64,000 bases of DNA, taken from the NCBI RefSeq assembly GCF_024347315.1, contig NZ_AP025460.1:558001-622000 (forward strand). Direction: 5' to 3'. Both the position numbers and the translations under genes were made by a program. Origin of the DNA: Vibrio atlanticus. Lineage in GTDB: Bacteria; Pseudomonadota; Gammaproteobacteria; Enterobacterales; Vibrionaceae. The notes under the pieces are model-generated. The model saw nothing but the letters and a program-made list of their open reading frames with translations, was not told the origin of the DNA and did no database searches. Numbering within the stretch: position 1 is the first letter of the stretch; the number at the start of each line of letters is the position of its first letter. Positions 43,995-52,399 of the stretch are shown one piece after another.

Positions 43995-44029
43995 AAAAGC
44001 CCCATGCAGATAACTGCATGGGGCTTTTT
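43995..44029. terminator. Bidirectional terminator between yaaA and srmB
   Basis: AAAAGCCCCATGCAG, loop ATAA and CTGCATGGGGCTTTTT form a very strong stem with A and T tracts. It ends yaaA from the left and srmB from the right. Confidence 0.95.
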
Positions 44030-44054
44030 ATTGAATCATTGAAAGGCGGTTAGA

Positions 44055-45320
44055 TTACTTGTTCTTAACGGCTTTCTTTTTCTTAGCGATTTTCTTTTTC
44101 TTAGCAATTTTTTGCTTAGCCACCGCTTTCTTATCTTCTTTCTTCGGTTTCTTTTTCTTCGTTACCGCGGCTTTCTTATGCGTTGGACGCATGCCTTCGA
44201 TGAAGCGTTCTTTGATCGCATCTTCAGTGTAACGAGCCACACGTTCAATCATTAGTTGATCGTGCGCTTCAATGATAGAAACCGCGTTACCTTTCTTACC
44301 TGCACGAGCCGTACGACCGATGCGGTGTAGGTAAACATCTGCTGTACGCGGCATGTCGTAGTTAATAACGTGGCTTACATCTGGAAGGTCGATACCACGA
44401 GCTGCGACGTCAGTTGCCAGCAGTACGTTGATAGAACCATCGCGGAAACGAGAAATCGCGTTGTTACGACGATCTTGAGGCATTTCACCTTGGATCCATA
44501 CACACGGGATCTGTGCACTTTCTAATTGAGCTCGTAGGTCACCTAGGCGGTCACGAGTCTTCAAGAAGATGATGCTGCGTTCAGCTTGCTCTGTGATGAT
44601 ATGTTTTAGGATATCAAGCTTGTGCTTAGCTGAATCGGCACGGTGATACCATTGAGTGATCTTCTTACGTTCACGCAATGACGATTTTGCATCGATCTCT
44701 GCTGGATTTTTCAGAAGGTCTTCAGTGAAACCTTCAATACCTTTACCTTCTAGCGTTGCTGAGAACAGTAAAGTTTGTTTACGCCAGCGACACTCTGCAG
44801 ACAGACGGTCAACAACAGGACCAAAGCCCATGTCTAGCATACGGTCAGCTTCATCGAGAACTAACCATTCAATCGCACGGCAGTCAAAACGCTCGCCTTC
44901 AATGTATTCCATTAAACGACCAGGTGTTGCGACTACGATATCTTGAGTTGTACTTAAGATGTCAGCGTGCTCCTGGTACATCACACCGCCCGTGATCGTG
45001 AAGATATTTAGGCTGGTGTATTTAGCAAGCTCACGTGCTTGTTCGGTGATCTGCATTGCTAGCTCACGCGTTGGCGTCAGGATAAGCATACGTGCAGGGC
45101 CAGATTTCTTACGTGGGAAATCCAGTAGGTATTGCAGTGCTGGCAATACAAATGATGCTGTTTTACCAGTACCTGTTGGCGCAGAAGCCAAAACGTCTCT
45201 TCCATCTAACGCTTGTGGGATTGCTTCAGCTTGTATCTGTGTAGGGCGTTCGTAGCCCATTTCGTCAATTGCTTTAAGCAGCTCTTGGTTTAGATCGAGT
45301 TCTGCAAAGGTTCTGATCAC
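44055..45320 (-). CDS. srmB: DEAD-box RNA helicase SrmB
   Basis: SrmB is an ATP-dependent RNA helicase acting early in 50S ribosome assembly. The 421 residues show all helicase motifs: the Q motif YERPTQIQAEAIPQA, Walker A ASAPTGTGKT, PTRELA, TPGRLMEY, DEAD, SAT, and in domain 2 IIFLKTRDR, VLLATDVAARGID and HRIGRTARAGK. The last ~50 residues are almost all Lys and Ala (KKKKPKKEDKKAVAKQK), an RNA-binding tail. Assignment to SrmB rather than another DEAD paralogue rests on the trmN6 neighbour (as in E. coli) and on ISRFRDGSINVLLATD. Here both genes lie on the same strand. Confidence 0.9.
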   Translation of the reverse strand: MIRTFAELDLNQELLKAIDEMGYERPTQIQAEAIPQALDGRDVLASAPTGTGKTASFVLPALQYLLDFPRKKSGPARMLILTPTRELAMQITEQARELAKYTSLNIFTITGGVMYQEHADILSTTQDIVVATPGRLMEYIEGERFDCRAIEWLVLDEADRMLDMGFGPVVDRLSAECRWRKQTLLFSATLEGKGIEGFTEDLLKNPAEIDAKSSLRERKKITQWYHRADSAKHKLDILKHIITEQAERSIIFLKTRDRLGDLRAQLESAQIPCVWIQGEMPQDRRNNAISRFRDGSINVLLATDVAARGIDLPDVSHVINYDMPRTADVYLHRIGRTARAGKKGNAVSIIEAHDQLMIERVARYTEDAIKERFIEGMRPTHKKAAVTKKKKPKKEDKKAVAKQKIAKKKKIAKKKKAVKNK

Positions 45321-45427
45321 TGTTGTTTCTCCACAAGCAATAAATGTTTCTGCCTCAAAAAGCAGACGATAAAAAAGAGTAGTCGGACATTATAGAAGCA
45401 TTAGTGATTAGGATCACATGGTATTTG

Positions 45428-46156
45428 CTACATCTTGAGATAAAAATCTTTAGTAAGGGCAATAAATGCCTCGCTATAACCGCCATCGTGATGGATCGTA
45501 AGCGATTCACGCTGCAAATCTTGCTCGCTAACAGGATCTTTAGATAGTTCAAACAGGATTCTGCTTGGCGGTTTTTTGTCGGTTGTTTTCACATCAAGGC
45601 GCTTTGCTAGGTACCAACCACATTGTTGGGCAAGCTTGATGAAGCCTTCTCCTTCGGACGTCGGCAGTATAAAACTGGCAGTGGCGGCATCAGTCGTTAT
45701 CTCGAAACAACGTTGGGCAAGTTGAAGGTGATCCAAGCTGTCGGTGTGTCTCGCGGTGGCTCTTTGGCTTTGCTGTGCCTGCACTCCAGAGTTGAAGTAG
45801 GGCGGGTTACAAATTATGGCATCAAATCGTTGCGAGAAATCCGCGGTTAACACGCTGTCGTGATGAAGGGAGATGCGATCTTGCCAAGGCGACCGCTCAA
45901 TATTGACTGTGGCAGCATCAATGGCGTGCTGATCAATATCGATCGCAGAGATTGAAGCATCCTCAAAACGTTGTGCTGCCATTAAGGCTAATAACCCTGT
46001 TCCAGTGCCTATATCGAGTACTAATGATTCAGGGGCAAGGTTAATCCATGAGCCGAGTAGTACTCCATCTGTGCTAACAGGCATGCCGCTCTGTCCTCCG
46101 TAAATAGAGAACCTCTTAAAATTGAAGCTTTTAGTATTTATCGTTTTGTCTTTCAT
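45428..46156 (-). CDS. trmN6: tRNA1(Val) (adenine(37)-N6)-methyltransferase
   Basis: TrmN6 (YfiC) methylates N6 of A37 in valine tRNA using SAM. The 242 residues contain the SAM motif [19 protein letters not shown] near residue 44 and the adenine-methyltransferase catalytic motif [11 protein letters not shown] near 117. The N terminus [20 protein letters not shown] is typical of the family, which usually has Gln/Asp residues there to lock the substrate. It lies 107 bases upstream of srmB on the same strand; a shared transcript is possible, but no terminator or promoter was clear between them. Confidence 0.93.
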   Translation of the reverse strand: MKDKTINTKSFNFKRFSIYGGQSGMPVSTDGVLLGSWINLAPESLVLDIGTGTGLLALMAAQRFEDASISAIDIDQHAIDAATVNIERSPWQDRISLHHDSVLTADFSQRFDAIICNPPYFNSGVQAQQSQRATARHTDSLDHLQLAQRCFEITTDAATASFILPTSEGEGFIKLAQQCGWYLAKRLDVKTTDKKPPSRILFELSKDPVSEQDLQRESLTIHHDGGYSEAFIALTKDFYLKM

Positions 46157-46260
46157 GAATATTCTGATTATCGAGATATTTTAAGTGATTAGCTCTAATG
46201 TTAACTATTTGTGTAAATTAATATTCTAATTGCTTATCTATTGTTGCTAACAATGGTTGG

Positions 46261-46288
46261 TTGATAATTATGTTAATCTGCGTATATT
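46261..46288 (+). promoter_or_regulatory. Probable sigma-70 promoter of brnQ
   Basis: TTGATA (46261-46266) and TATATT (46283-46288) match the consensus at five of six positions each, with a 16-base spacer. Transcription would start near 46295, giving a leader of about 175 bases before the brnQ GTG. The rest of the 314-base gap shows no gene. Confidence 0.5.
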
Positions 46289-46470
46289 TAGTTTAATTCA
46301 CTGCTTTTTGTTTATATATGCAAATTTATATGGCGTTTTTTTATGGTGACTTGCAGCTAGCCGAGTGTTTCGTCATTATGCGCGACTATTTTAAAGATTG
46401 ATTGGCAGCTTCTCGCTGTAACATTCATGTAAGCACAACATAAACTCATAAATATAATTAAGGATTATCT

Positions 46471-47784
46471 GTGAAACAGAGTCTAAAACTAACAGATATA
46501 ATGGCATTGGGCTTTATGCTTTTTGCGTTTTTCTTAGGTGCGGGTAACATCATCTTCCCACCTCTAGCTGGCCAATTAGCTGGTGATCACTTTCTTCCAG
46601 CGATGTCTGGTTTTCTGCTGACTGCCGTTGGTCTGCCGTTAATCACTATCGTCGCGGTCGCAGTGGCGGGTGGTTCATGGGGTCATCTAACGAAAGATCT
46701 TCCTAAGCAAGCAGCAACTATCATGGCTGTACTGATCTTCATCATCATCGGTCCTGCATTTGCTGCACCACGTACCGGTCTTGTTGCTTATGAGATGGCG
46801 GTGAAGCCGTTCTTCATTGATGCGACTCAAGTTCATCTAACTCTCTTTTCGATTGCGTTTTTTGTGGTAGCGATGTTCTTCTCATGGTCACAAGGTAAGC
46901 TTATTGACGTTATTGGCAAGGTACTTACGCCTGCACTATTCGTTGGTTTGGTTGTACTGGCAGTTGCTGTGTTCATTAACCCACAAGGTGATGTCCTTGC
47001 GGCTCACGGTGAGTACATCACTCAGCCACTGACCAAAGGTTTCCTTGAAGGCTACAACACCATGGATACTTTTGCTGCTTTGATGTTTGGCATGCTGATT
47101 GTTGACGCAATTCGCAGTAAAGGCGTGACTGACCGCGCAGCAACAACTAAGTACCTAATCAGTGCGGGTTGTATTGCGGCAGCGGGTCTAGCATTTGTTT
47201 ACATCTCTCTGTTCTTCCTGGGCGCAACAAGCGCAACAGTTGCAGCGGGTGCAGATAATGGCGGCGCTATCTTAAGCTTATACGTCCAATCTTTGTTTGG
47301 CCCTTCAGGTCAACTCGTGCTTTCTGTGATCGTACTATTGGCTTGTCTAACGACGGCGATTGGCCTTGTATCAGCATGTTCTGATTACTTCAGCTCGCTA
47401 ACGCCTCTGTCTTACAAGACCTGGGTAATCATCAACGGTGTAGCTTGTGCAACCGTAGCGAACGTTGGCCTTTCTCAGTTAATCTCTCTGTCTGTTCCAG
47501 TTCTGTTTGCACTTTATCCAGTAGCAATCGCATTGGTCGCACTGACATTCTTGCGCAGCCGTTTTCCTAATCCAAAAGCGGCTTACCGCGTAGTGGTATT
47601 AGTGTCTCTACTGTTTGCTCTTATCGATGGTGCTAAAGTTGCAGGTATGGATGTTTCTGCAATGAACATGCTGCCATTGTTCGAAATCGGTATGGGTTGG
47701 TTGCTTCCAACGACTGCCGCAATCATCTGTATGTTCTTCGTTGGTAAATCAACAGAGCAAGAGATGGCTGAAGAGACTGTTTAA
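46471..47784 (+). CDS. brnQ: Branched-chain amino acid carrier BrnQ
   Basis: BrnQ is the LIVCS-family Na+/H+-coupled importer of leucine, isoleucine and valine. The 437-residue protein has about twelve hydrophobic helices and the family landmarks FFLGAGNIIFPPLAGQLAGD at the N terminus, GPAFAAPRTGLVAYEM near residue 89, and ACLTTAIGLVSACSDYFS near 290. It uses a GTG start at 46471 with AAGGA eight bases upstream. It is monocistronic, closed by a strong terminator. Confidence 0.95.
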   Translation: MKQSLKLTDIMALGFMLFAFFLGAGNIIFPPLAGQLAGDHFLPAMSGFLLTAVGLPLITIVAVAVAGGSWGHLTKDLPKQAATIMAVLIFIIIGPAFAAPRTGLVAYEMAVKPFFIDATQVHLTLFSIAFFVVAMFFSWSQGKLIDVIGKVLTPALFVGLVVLAVAVFINPQGDVLAAHGEYITQPLTKGFLEGYNTMDTFAALMFGMLIVDAIRSKGVTDRAATTKYLISAGCIAAAGLAFVYISLFFLGATSATVAAGADNGGAILSLYVQSLFGPSGQLVLSVIVLLACLTTAIGLVSACSDYFSSLTPLSYKTWVIINGVACATVANVGLSQLISLSVPVLFALYPVAIALVALTFLRSRFPNPKAAYRVVVLVSLLFALIDGAKVAGMDVSAMNMLPLFEIGMGWLLPTTAAIICMFFVGKSTEQEMAEETV

Positions 47785-47823
47785 TCTTCCGTTGAGATGA
47801 CATTGTCCTTCGACATGAAATAG

Positions 47824-47860
47824 AAAAGGCCTCATTATTTCGCAGTAATGAGGCCTTTTT
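47824..47860. terminator. Bidirectional terminator between brnQ and fldB
   Basis: AAAAGGCCTCATTA, a 9-base loop and TAATGAGGCCTTTTT form a long perfect stem with A and T tracts, ending brnQ and the converging fldB. Confidence 0.95.
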
Positions 47861-47885
47861 GTATTCTGTGATCTTTTAATATTCT

Positions 47886-47917
47886 GCTACTTCGCTACTT
47901 CGCTACTTAGTAACTTA
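47886..47917. repeat. 8-bp tandem repeat near the fldB end
   Basis: GCTACTTC, GCTACTTC and GCTACTTA follow each other, then GTAACTTA. The array sits 22 bases past the fldB stop, between it and the terminator, so it lies in the fldB 3' UTR. Confidence 0.75.
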
Positions 47918-47938
47918 GCTGAGTGTACTTCTGTTTGG

Positions 47939-48460
47939 TTATAGCTTTTCGCTGTACTCAACCAGTACTTGTTCAACCCAGCTAGCGATACGGTCGTCGC
48001 TAAGTTCGTATTGTGAATCTTCATCAAGCGCCAAACCAACGAATTGAGATTGGTCTTCAGTGAGAGCTTTAGACGCTTCGAACTCGTAGCTGTCATCGTT
48101 TGGCCAGAAACCGACAAACTCTGCGCCAGCGATTTTCAGCTCATCATGCAATAGACCCATCGCATCTAAGAACCACTCGCCGTAGCCTTCTTGGTCACCT
48201 AAACCAAACAGCGCTACAACCTTGCCTTTCATTGGCGTGGTTGCAATGTCTTCCCACAGTTCATTCCAATCTTCTTGGATTTCACCGAAGTCCCAAGTTG
48301 AGATACCGAGCAGTAAAAGATCGTAGTCCGCCATCAATGAAAGAGGGGTTTCTTTCACGTTATGGATATCAACTAGGTCTTCACCAATAATGCCGCGAAT
48401 TTTCTCTGCTGCCATTTCTGTGTAGCAGGTGGTTGAGCCGTAAAATAATCCAATTTTCAT
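47939..48460 (-). CDS. fldB: Flavodoxin FldB
   Basis: FldB is a long-chain flavodoxin, an FMN electron carrier. The 173 residues show the FMN phosphate loop [16 protein letters not shown] at the N terminus and the flavin-contact segments [14 protein letters not shown] and [18 protein letters not shown]. The motif [16 protein letters not shown] and the xerD neighbour point to FldB rather than FldA. It is divergent from xerD, and the 150-base gap holds both promoters. Confidence 0.93.
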   Translation of the reverse strand: MKIGLFYGSTTCYTEMAAEKIRGIIGEDLVDIHNVKETPLSLMADYDLLLLGISTWDFGEIQEDWNELWEDIATTPMKGKVVALFGLGDQEGYGEWFLDAMGLLHDELKIAGAEFVGFWPNDDSYEFEASKALTEDQSQFVGLALDEDSQYELSDDRIASWVEQVLVEYSEKL

Positions 48461-48610
48461 AGCAAACGTTCAATTTTAATTTCAGATGGCGAATTCTAAC
48501 CATAAATCGACTTCGATTGCAGCGATTATCCGCTCAAGTCGTAATTTTTATGGCATTCATATTTGCTCTGGCATACTCTCAAAACAGTTTCCAATATTGT
48601 GAGTAACACT

Positions 48611-49525
48611 ATGCAGTCGCCTCAAGGGCAGAGCGCAGACCACGGTCTAGTAGAACAGTTTTTAGATGCTATGTGGATGGAGCGAGGATTATCGGAGAAT
48701 ACGCTTGTCTCGTACCGTACCGACCTGTCTAAGCTTCTAACGTGGATGGAAAAGAACAATTACCGCCTCGATTTTATTAGTCTTTCAGGACTACAGGATT
48801 ATCAAGGTTGGTTAGCCGATGCTGACTTTAAGCAGACTTCCCGTGCTCGTATGTTGTCGGCCATTCGTCGCTTGTTTCAATATCTACACCGCGAGAAAGT
48901 AAGAGCCGACGATCCTAGTGCGCTGTTGATCAGTCCAAAACTGCCGAAGCGCTTGCCAAAAGATTTGAGTGAAGAGCAAGTGGATTCGCTGCTTGAAGCG
49001 CCAGATCCAAACGATCCAATCGAGCTTCGCGATAAGGCGATGCTTGAGTTACTCTATGCAACTGGACTTCGTGTGACTGAGCTCGTTAGCCTGACCATGG
49101 AAAACATCAGCCTAAGGCAAGGTGTGGTGCGTGTGATCGGTAAGGGCGGTAAAGAACGCTTGGTGCCAATGGGCGAAAACGCCGTCGATTGGATAGAGAC
49201 TTTTATTGAACAAGGTCGCCCACAATTACTCGGTGATAACAGCTCGGATGTGGTTTTTCCGAGTAAACGCGCGAAGCAAATGACTCGTCAAACGTTCTGG
49301 TATCGTATCAAGCATTATTCGGTTATCGCTGGTATCGACACGGATCTATTGTCACCACACGTATTGAGACATGCTTTTGCCACTCATTTACTGAACTATG
49401 GTGCCGATCTCAGGGTCGTACAGATGTTGCTTGGACATAGTGACTTATCGACCACCCAAATTTATACTCACGTGGCGACTGAAAGGCTGAAGCAAATTCA
49501 CGCTCAGCATCACCCACGTGCTTAA
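48611..49525 (+). CDS. xerD: Tyrosine recombinase XerD
   Basis: XerD works with XerC to resolve chromosome dimers at dif; XerC is not in the window. I start at the ATG at 48611 (MQSPQGQSADHG), giving 304 residues; 16 more open codons upstream do not look XerD-like. The N-terminal core-binding domain begins at FLDAMWMERGLSENTLVSY. The catalytic domain carries Arg in YATGLRVTELV, Lys in VIGKGGKERLVP, HVLRHAFATHLL, LLGHSDLSTTQIYTH and the nucleophilic Tyr in QIYTH. It heads xerD-dsbC-recJ. Confidence 0.95.
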   Translation: MQSPQGQSADHGLVEQFLDAMWMERGLSENTLVSYRTDLSKLLTWMEKNNYRLDFISLSGLQDYQGWLADADFKQTSRARMLSAIRRLFQYLHREKVRADDPSALLISPKLPKRLPKDLSEEQVDSLLEAPDPNDPIELRDKAMLELLYATGLRVTELVSLTMENISLRQGVVRVIGKGGKERLVPMGENAVDWIETFIEQGRPQLLGDNSSDVVFPSKRAKQMTRQTFWYRIKHYSVIAGIDTDLLSPHVLRHAFATHLLNYGADLRVVQMLLGHSDLSTTQIYTHVATERLKQIHAQHHPRA

Positions 49526-49551
49526 ATCCATTTATTTTTAAGGTGAACCTA

Positions 49552-50331
49552 ATGAGCGTATTACGCCGTCTTCCTCTACTAGCGCTTCCTCTCATGATTA
49601 CTGCATGTAATGCATCAGAAGCGAAAGTAGAAACAACATCAACAGCCGTAGAAGCTGCTCCAGCTCAAGCTATTGATACAGCTGCGTTAACTAAGCGTTT
49701 TGAAAAAATCGGTATTAAGGTCGATAAGATTGTTCCTTCGGATATCGATGGTCTTTTAGAAGTTCAAACCAACAGCGGCATTATCTTTTCTTCTCCAGAG
49801 GGCGATCACTTTCTAGCCGGTACACTTTACTCTTTGGATGAAAACGGTAAGTTCAGTGATGTTTTGGCTGAGCGTCAAGCTCCACTGAATGCTGAAAAAG
49901 TCGCAGCGATGTCGGATACGGTTATCGAATACAAAGCAGATAACGAAAAGTACGTTGTGACGGTATTTACTGACATTACGTGTGGCTACTGTGTTCGTCT
50001 GCACAGCCAAATGCAAGGCTACAACGATCTGGGTATCACCGTTCGTTACATGGCTTACCCACGCCAAGGTGCGACAGGACAAGTTGCCGATCAAATGGCG
50101 GCAATCTGGGCGTCTGACGATCCAAAAACAGCTATGCATGATGCTAAAGTCAATCGTCAAATGCCAGCGTCTGGTAAAGACCTAGCAGAGCAAAAGCAGA
50201 CCATTGCCAAACAATACCAACTCGGTCGTGAGCTTGGCATCAATGGCACTCCGGCTATCGTGCTAGCAAGTGGTGAGTTGGTGAGTGGTTACTTACCTCC
50301 GGCGCAACTTATTCAGCGTTTAGAGCAGTAA
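49552..50331 (+). CDS. dsbC: Thiol:disulfide isomerase DsbC, with lipobox
   Basis: DsbC is the dimeric periplasmic isomerase that repairs wrong disulfides, kept reduced by DsbD. The ATG at 49552 has AAGGTG six bases upstream; a GTG at 49543 overlaps that site. The active site is CGYC at residues 144-147 in FTDITCGYCVRLHSQM, and the cis-Pro loop is GINGTPAIVL. The N terminus (MSVLRRLPLLALPLMITACN) fits a lipoprotein signal with lipobox ITAC and Cys19, unlike the soluble E. coli protein. The two cysteines of the E. coli structural disulfide are both absent (IWASDD and PASGKD instead). It lies 26 bases after xerD. Confidence 0.92.
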   Translation: MSVLRRLPLLALPLMITACNASEAKVETTSTAVEAAPAQAIDTAALTKRFEKIGIKVDKIVPSDIDGLLEVQTNSGIIFSSPEGDHFLAGTLYSLDENGKFSDVLAERQAPLNAEKVAAMSDTVIEYKADNEKYVVTVFTDITCGYCVRLHSQMQGYNDLGITVRYMAYPRQGATGQVADQMAAIWASDDPKTAMHDAKVNRQMPASGKDLAEQKQTIAKQYQLGRELGINGTPAIVLASGELVSGYLPPAQLIQRLEQ

Positions 50332-50375
50332 TCTTCATTTTTTTATTACCTATTATTCCCCCCTGTTTTTGATTT

Positions 50376-50411
50376 AAGGAGTGGCCTGATTGATATCAGG
50401 CCCATTTTTAT
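50376..50411 (+). promoter_or_regulatory. Hairpin between the recJ ribosome site and start codon
   Basis: AAGGAG at 50376-50381 lies 30 bases before the recJ ATG, too far to act directly. Between them GGCCTGAT (50383-50390) and ATCAGGCC (50395-50402) form a perfect 8-bp stem with loop TGAT; folding leaves ten bases between AAGGAG and the ATG. No nearer ribosome site exists. The stem is followed by CATTTTTA, so a weak terminator is the rival reading. Confidence 0.55.
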
Positions 50412-52148
50412 ATGATAGAGATCCAACGCCGTCCTGAGGTCGACACTTCAGTCTTACCTGCTCACTTACCTGACTTGTTAAAGCGCATTTATGTGAGTCG
50501 CGGAATCGACAGTGCTGACCAGCTAGAGACAGCTGCGAAAGGTTTGCACTCTTATCAAAAACTGGGCGGTATTGATGCTGCGGTTGAATTGTTGTTCAAA
50601 GCCATTCAGCAGCAAAAGCGCATCATCATTGTTGGTGACTTTGATGCCGATGGCGCGACAAGCTCCGCGTTGTCTGTGCTTGCTCTGCGAATGTTGGGCA
50701 GCTCTAATGTTGATTATCTGGTCCCCAATCGTTTTGAAGATGGTTATGGCTTGAGCCCTGAGGTTGTCGAACAGGCGATCGAACTTGGTGCTGAAGTGAT
50801 CATGACAGTCGACAACGGTGTATCTTCAATTGACGGTGTTCGCTTTGCTAAAGAGAAAGGCCTTGATGTACTGGTTACTGATCATCACTTGCCTGGTTCT
50901 GAATTACCGATTGCAGATGCAATGGTCAATCCCAACCTAGAAAGCTGCGCATTTCCTTCAAAAGCGCTAGCCGGTGTGGGTGTCGCCTTTTACCTGATGA
51001 TGGCATTGTGTGTTCATATGCGTAAGTTGGGCTGGTTTGCTCAACACGGAATGACAGAACCCAAGTTGATGGAACTGATTGATCTAGTGGCACTGGGTAC
51101 TGTTGCGGATGTGGTACCACTTGATGAAAACAACCGAATCTTGGTACACCAAGGGCTACAACGCATTCGTGCGGGTAAAGCTCGTCCGGGTATTCAAGCC
51201 TTGATTGAAATTGCTAAGCGAGATGCTAAGCGTTTAGTTGCCTCCGATTTTGGTTTTGCGCTTGGTCCACGTATCAATGCGGCTGGCCGATTGGATGACA
51301 TGTCCTTTGGTGTTGAGCTGCTAATGAGTAATAACATCCATGCCGCGCGTCGAATGGCCAGCGAGTTAGATGGCTTGAACCAAACACGTAAAGAGATCGA
51401 AGAGGGCATGAAACAAGAAGCGATGGCTTTTTGTGAGCGCCTTGAATTTGGTAAAGACGATTTGCCTTCTGGTTTGGCTCTGTTTCAACGTGATTGGCAT
51501 CAAGGCGTAATTGGTATTCTAGCTTCGCGTATCAAAGACAAATATCACCGCCCAGTGATCGCATTTGCTGATGGTGGTGAAGGTAGCATTAAGGGTTCAT
51601 GTCGTTCGATTCCAGGTTTGCACATGCGCGATGCGCTAGACAGAATCGACACTCAAAACCCTGGCCTGATCTTGAAGTTTGGTGGTCACGCAATGGCAGC
51701 CGGGTTAACCATTATGGAAAAAGACTTCGAGCGATTCAGCAAGATGTTTGATGACGTTGTGCGTAAAGAACTCGGTGAGACGGCACTTAAGGGCATTATC
51801 TTGTCTGATGGTGAGCTGCTACCTGAAGAGTTCTCAATGCATACCGCTGAAACATTGCGTTCAGGTGGTCCGTGGGGACAAGCTTTCCCTGAGCCCATCT
51901 TTGATGGTGAGTTTAAAGTTCTGCATCAAAAATTAGTGGGTGAAAAGCACCTAAAGTTAATGCTTGAGCCATTGTATAAAGGCCACCCGACCAATGTGAT
52001 GATTGATGGTATTGCCTTTAATGTTGACCTACGTCGCTGGCCTGATGCCTCAGTGAAAACGGTACATCTTGCGTTTAAGCTTGATATTAACGAGTTTCGT
52101 GGCAATCAATCGTTGCAGTTGATGATTGATCATATCGAAGCGAAATAG
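50412..52148 (+). CDS. recJ: Single-strand-specific 5'-3' exonuclease RecJ
   Basis: RecJ degrades single-stranded DNA 5' to 3' in mismatch repair, base excision and RecF-pathway recombination. The 578 residues show the DHH-family motifs: VVGDFDADGATSSALSVLA-like segment near residue 75, TVDNG, VTDHHLPG near 157, and the DHHA1-like GGHAMAAGL near 420, plus RINAAGRLDD. The start is fixed by an in-frame TGA at 50391-50393. Its ribosome site is unusual (see the hairpin just upstream). It is co-directional with xerD and dsbC; a terminator follows. Confidence 0.96.
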   Translation: MIEIQRRPEVDTSVLPAHLPDLLKRIYVSRGIDSADQLETAAKGLHSYQKLGGIDAAVELLFKAIQQQKRIIIVGDFDADGATSSALSVLALRMLGSSNVDYLVPNRFEDGYGLSPEVVEQAIELGAEVIMTVDNGVSSIDGVRFAKEKGLDVLVTDHHLPGSELPIADAMVNPNLESCAFPSKALAGVGVAFYLMMALCVHMRKLGWFAQHGMTEPKLMELIDLVALGTVADVVPLDENNRILVHQGLQRIRAGKARPGIQALIEIAKRDAKRLVASDFGFALGPRINAAGRLDDMSFGVELLMSNNIHAARRMASELDGLNQTRKEIEEGMKQEAMAFCERLEFGKDDLPSGLALFQRDWHQGVIGILASRIKDKYHRPVIAFADGGEGSIKGSCRSIPGLHMRDALDRIDTQNPGLILKFGGHAMAAGLTIMEKDFERFSKMFDDVVRKELGETALKGIILSDGELLPEEFSMHTAETLRSGGPWGQAFPEPIFDGEFKVLHQKLVGEKHLKLMLEPLYKGHPTNVMIDGIAFNVDLRRWPDASVKTVHLAFKLDINEFRGNQSLQLMIDHIEAK

Positions 52149-52206
52149 TTGAAGCCAAATAGCGTTATCGTTCACTGAATGAGGTTCATCATTTAGTACC
52201 TAATCC

Positions 52207-52237
52207 AACAAGCTCTGTTCAAAAACAGGGCTTGTTT
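52207..52237 (+). terminator. Terminator after recJ
   Basis: AACAAGCTCTGTT and ACAGGGCTTGTTTT form a stem with one mismatch and a CAAAA loop, followed by a T-rich stretch. Confidence 0.8.
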
Positions 52238-52399
52238 TCCTTTATTGCCTTACAAATTTTACGTGTTTTTTCTGCCCGTCAATTTTATATCCGATTAAGT
52301 TATTGAATCTTGGTGTACCACTCTAAAAAATTCTGTATCTCCGTCACACTTTTGAGTACAATTCTCCGGTTAAATTCTACTCATAAATGATGAGCTAAA

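Noticed and set aside
48563..48610. Longer XerD start at 48563
   Set aside because: The extra 16 codons lie in the divergent promoter region and lack similarity to XerD; the ATG at 48611 fits the family start.
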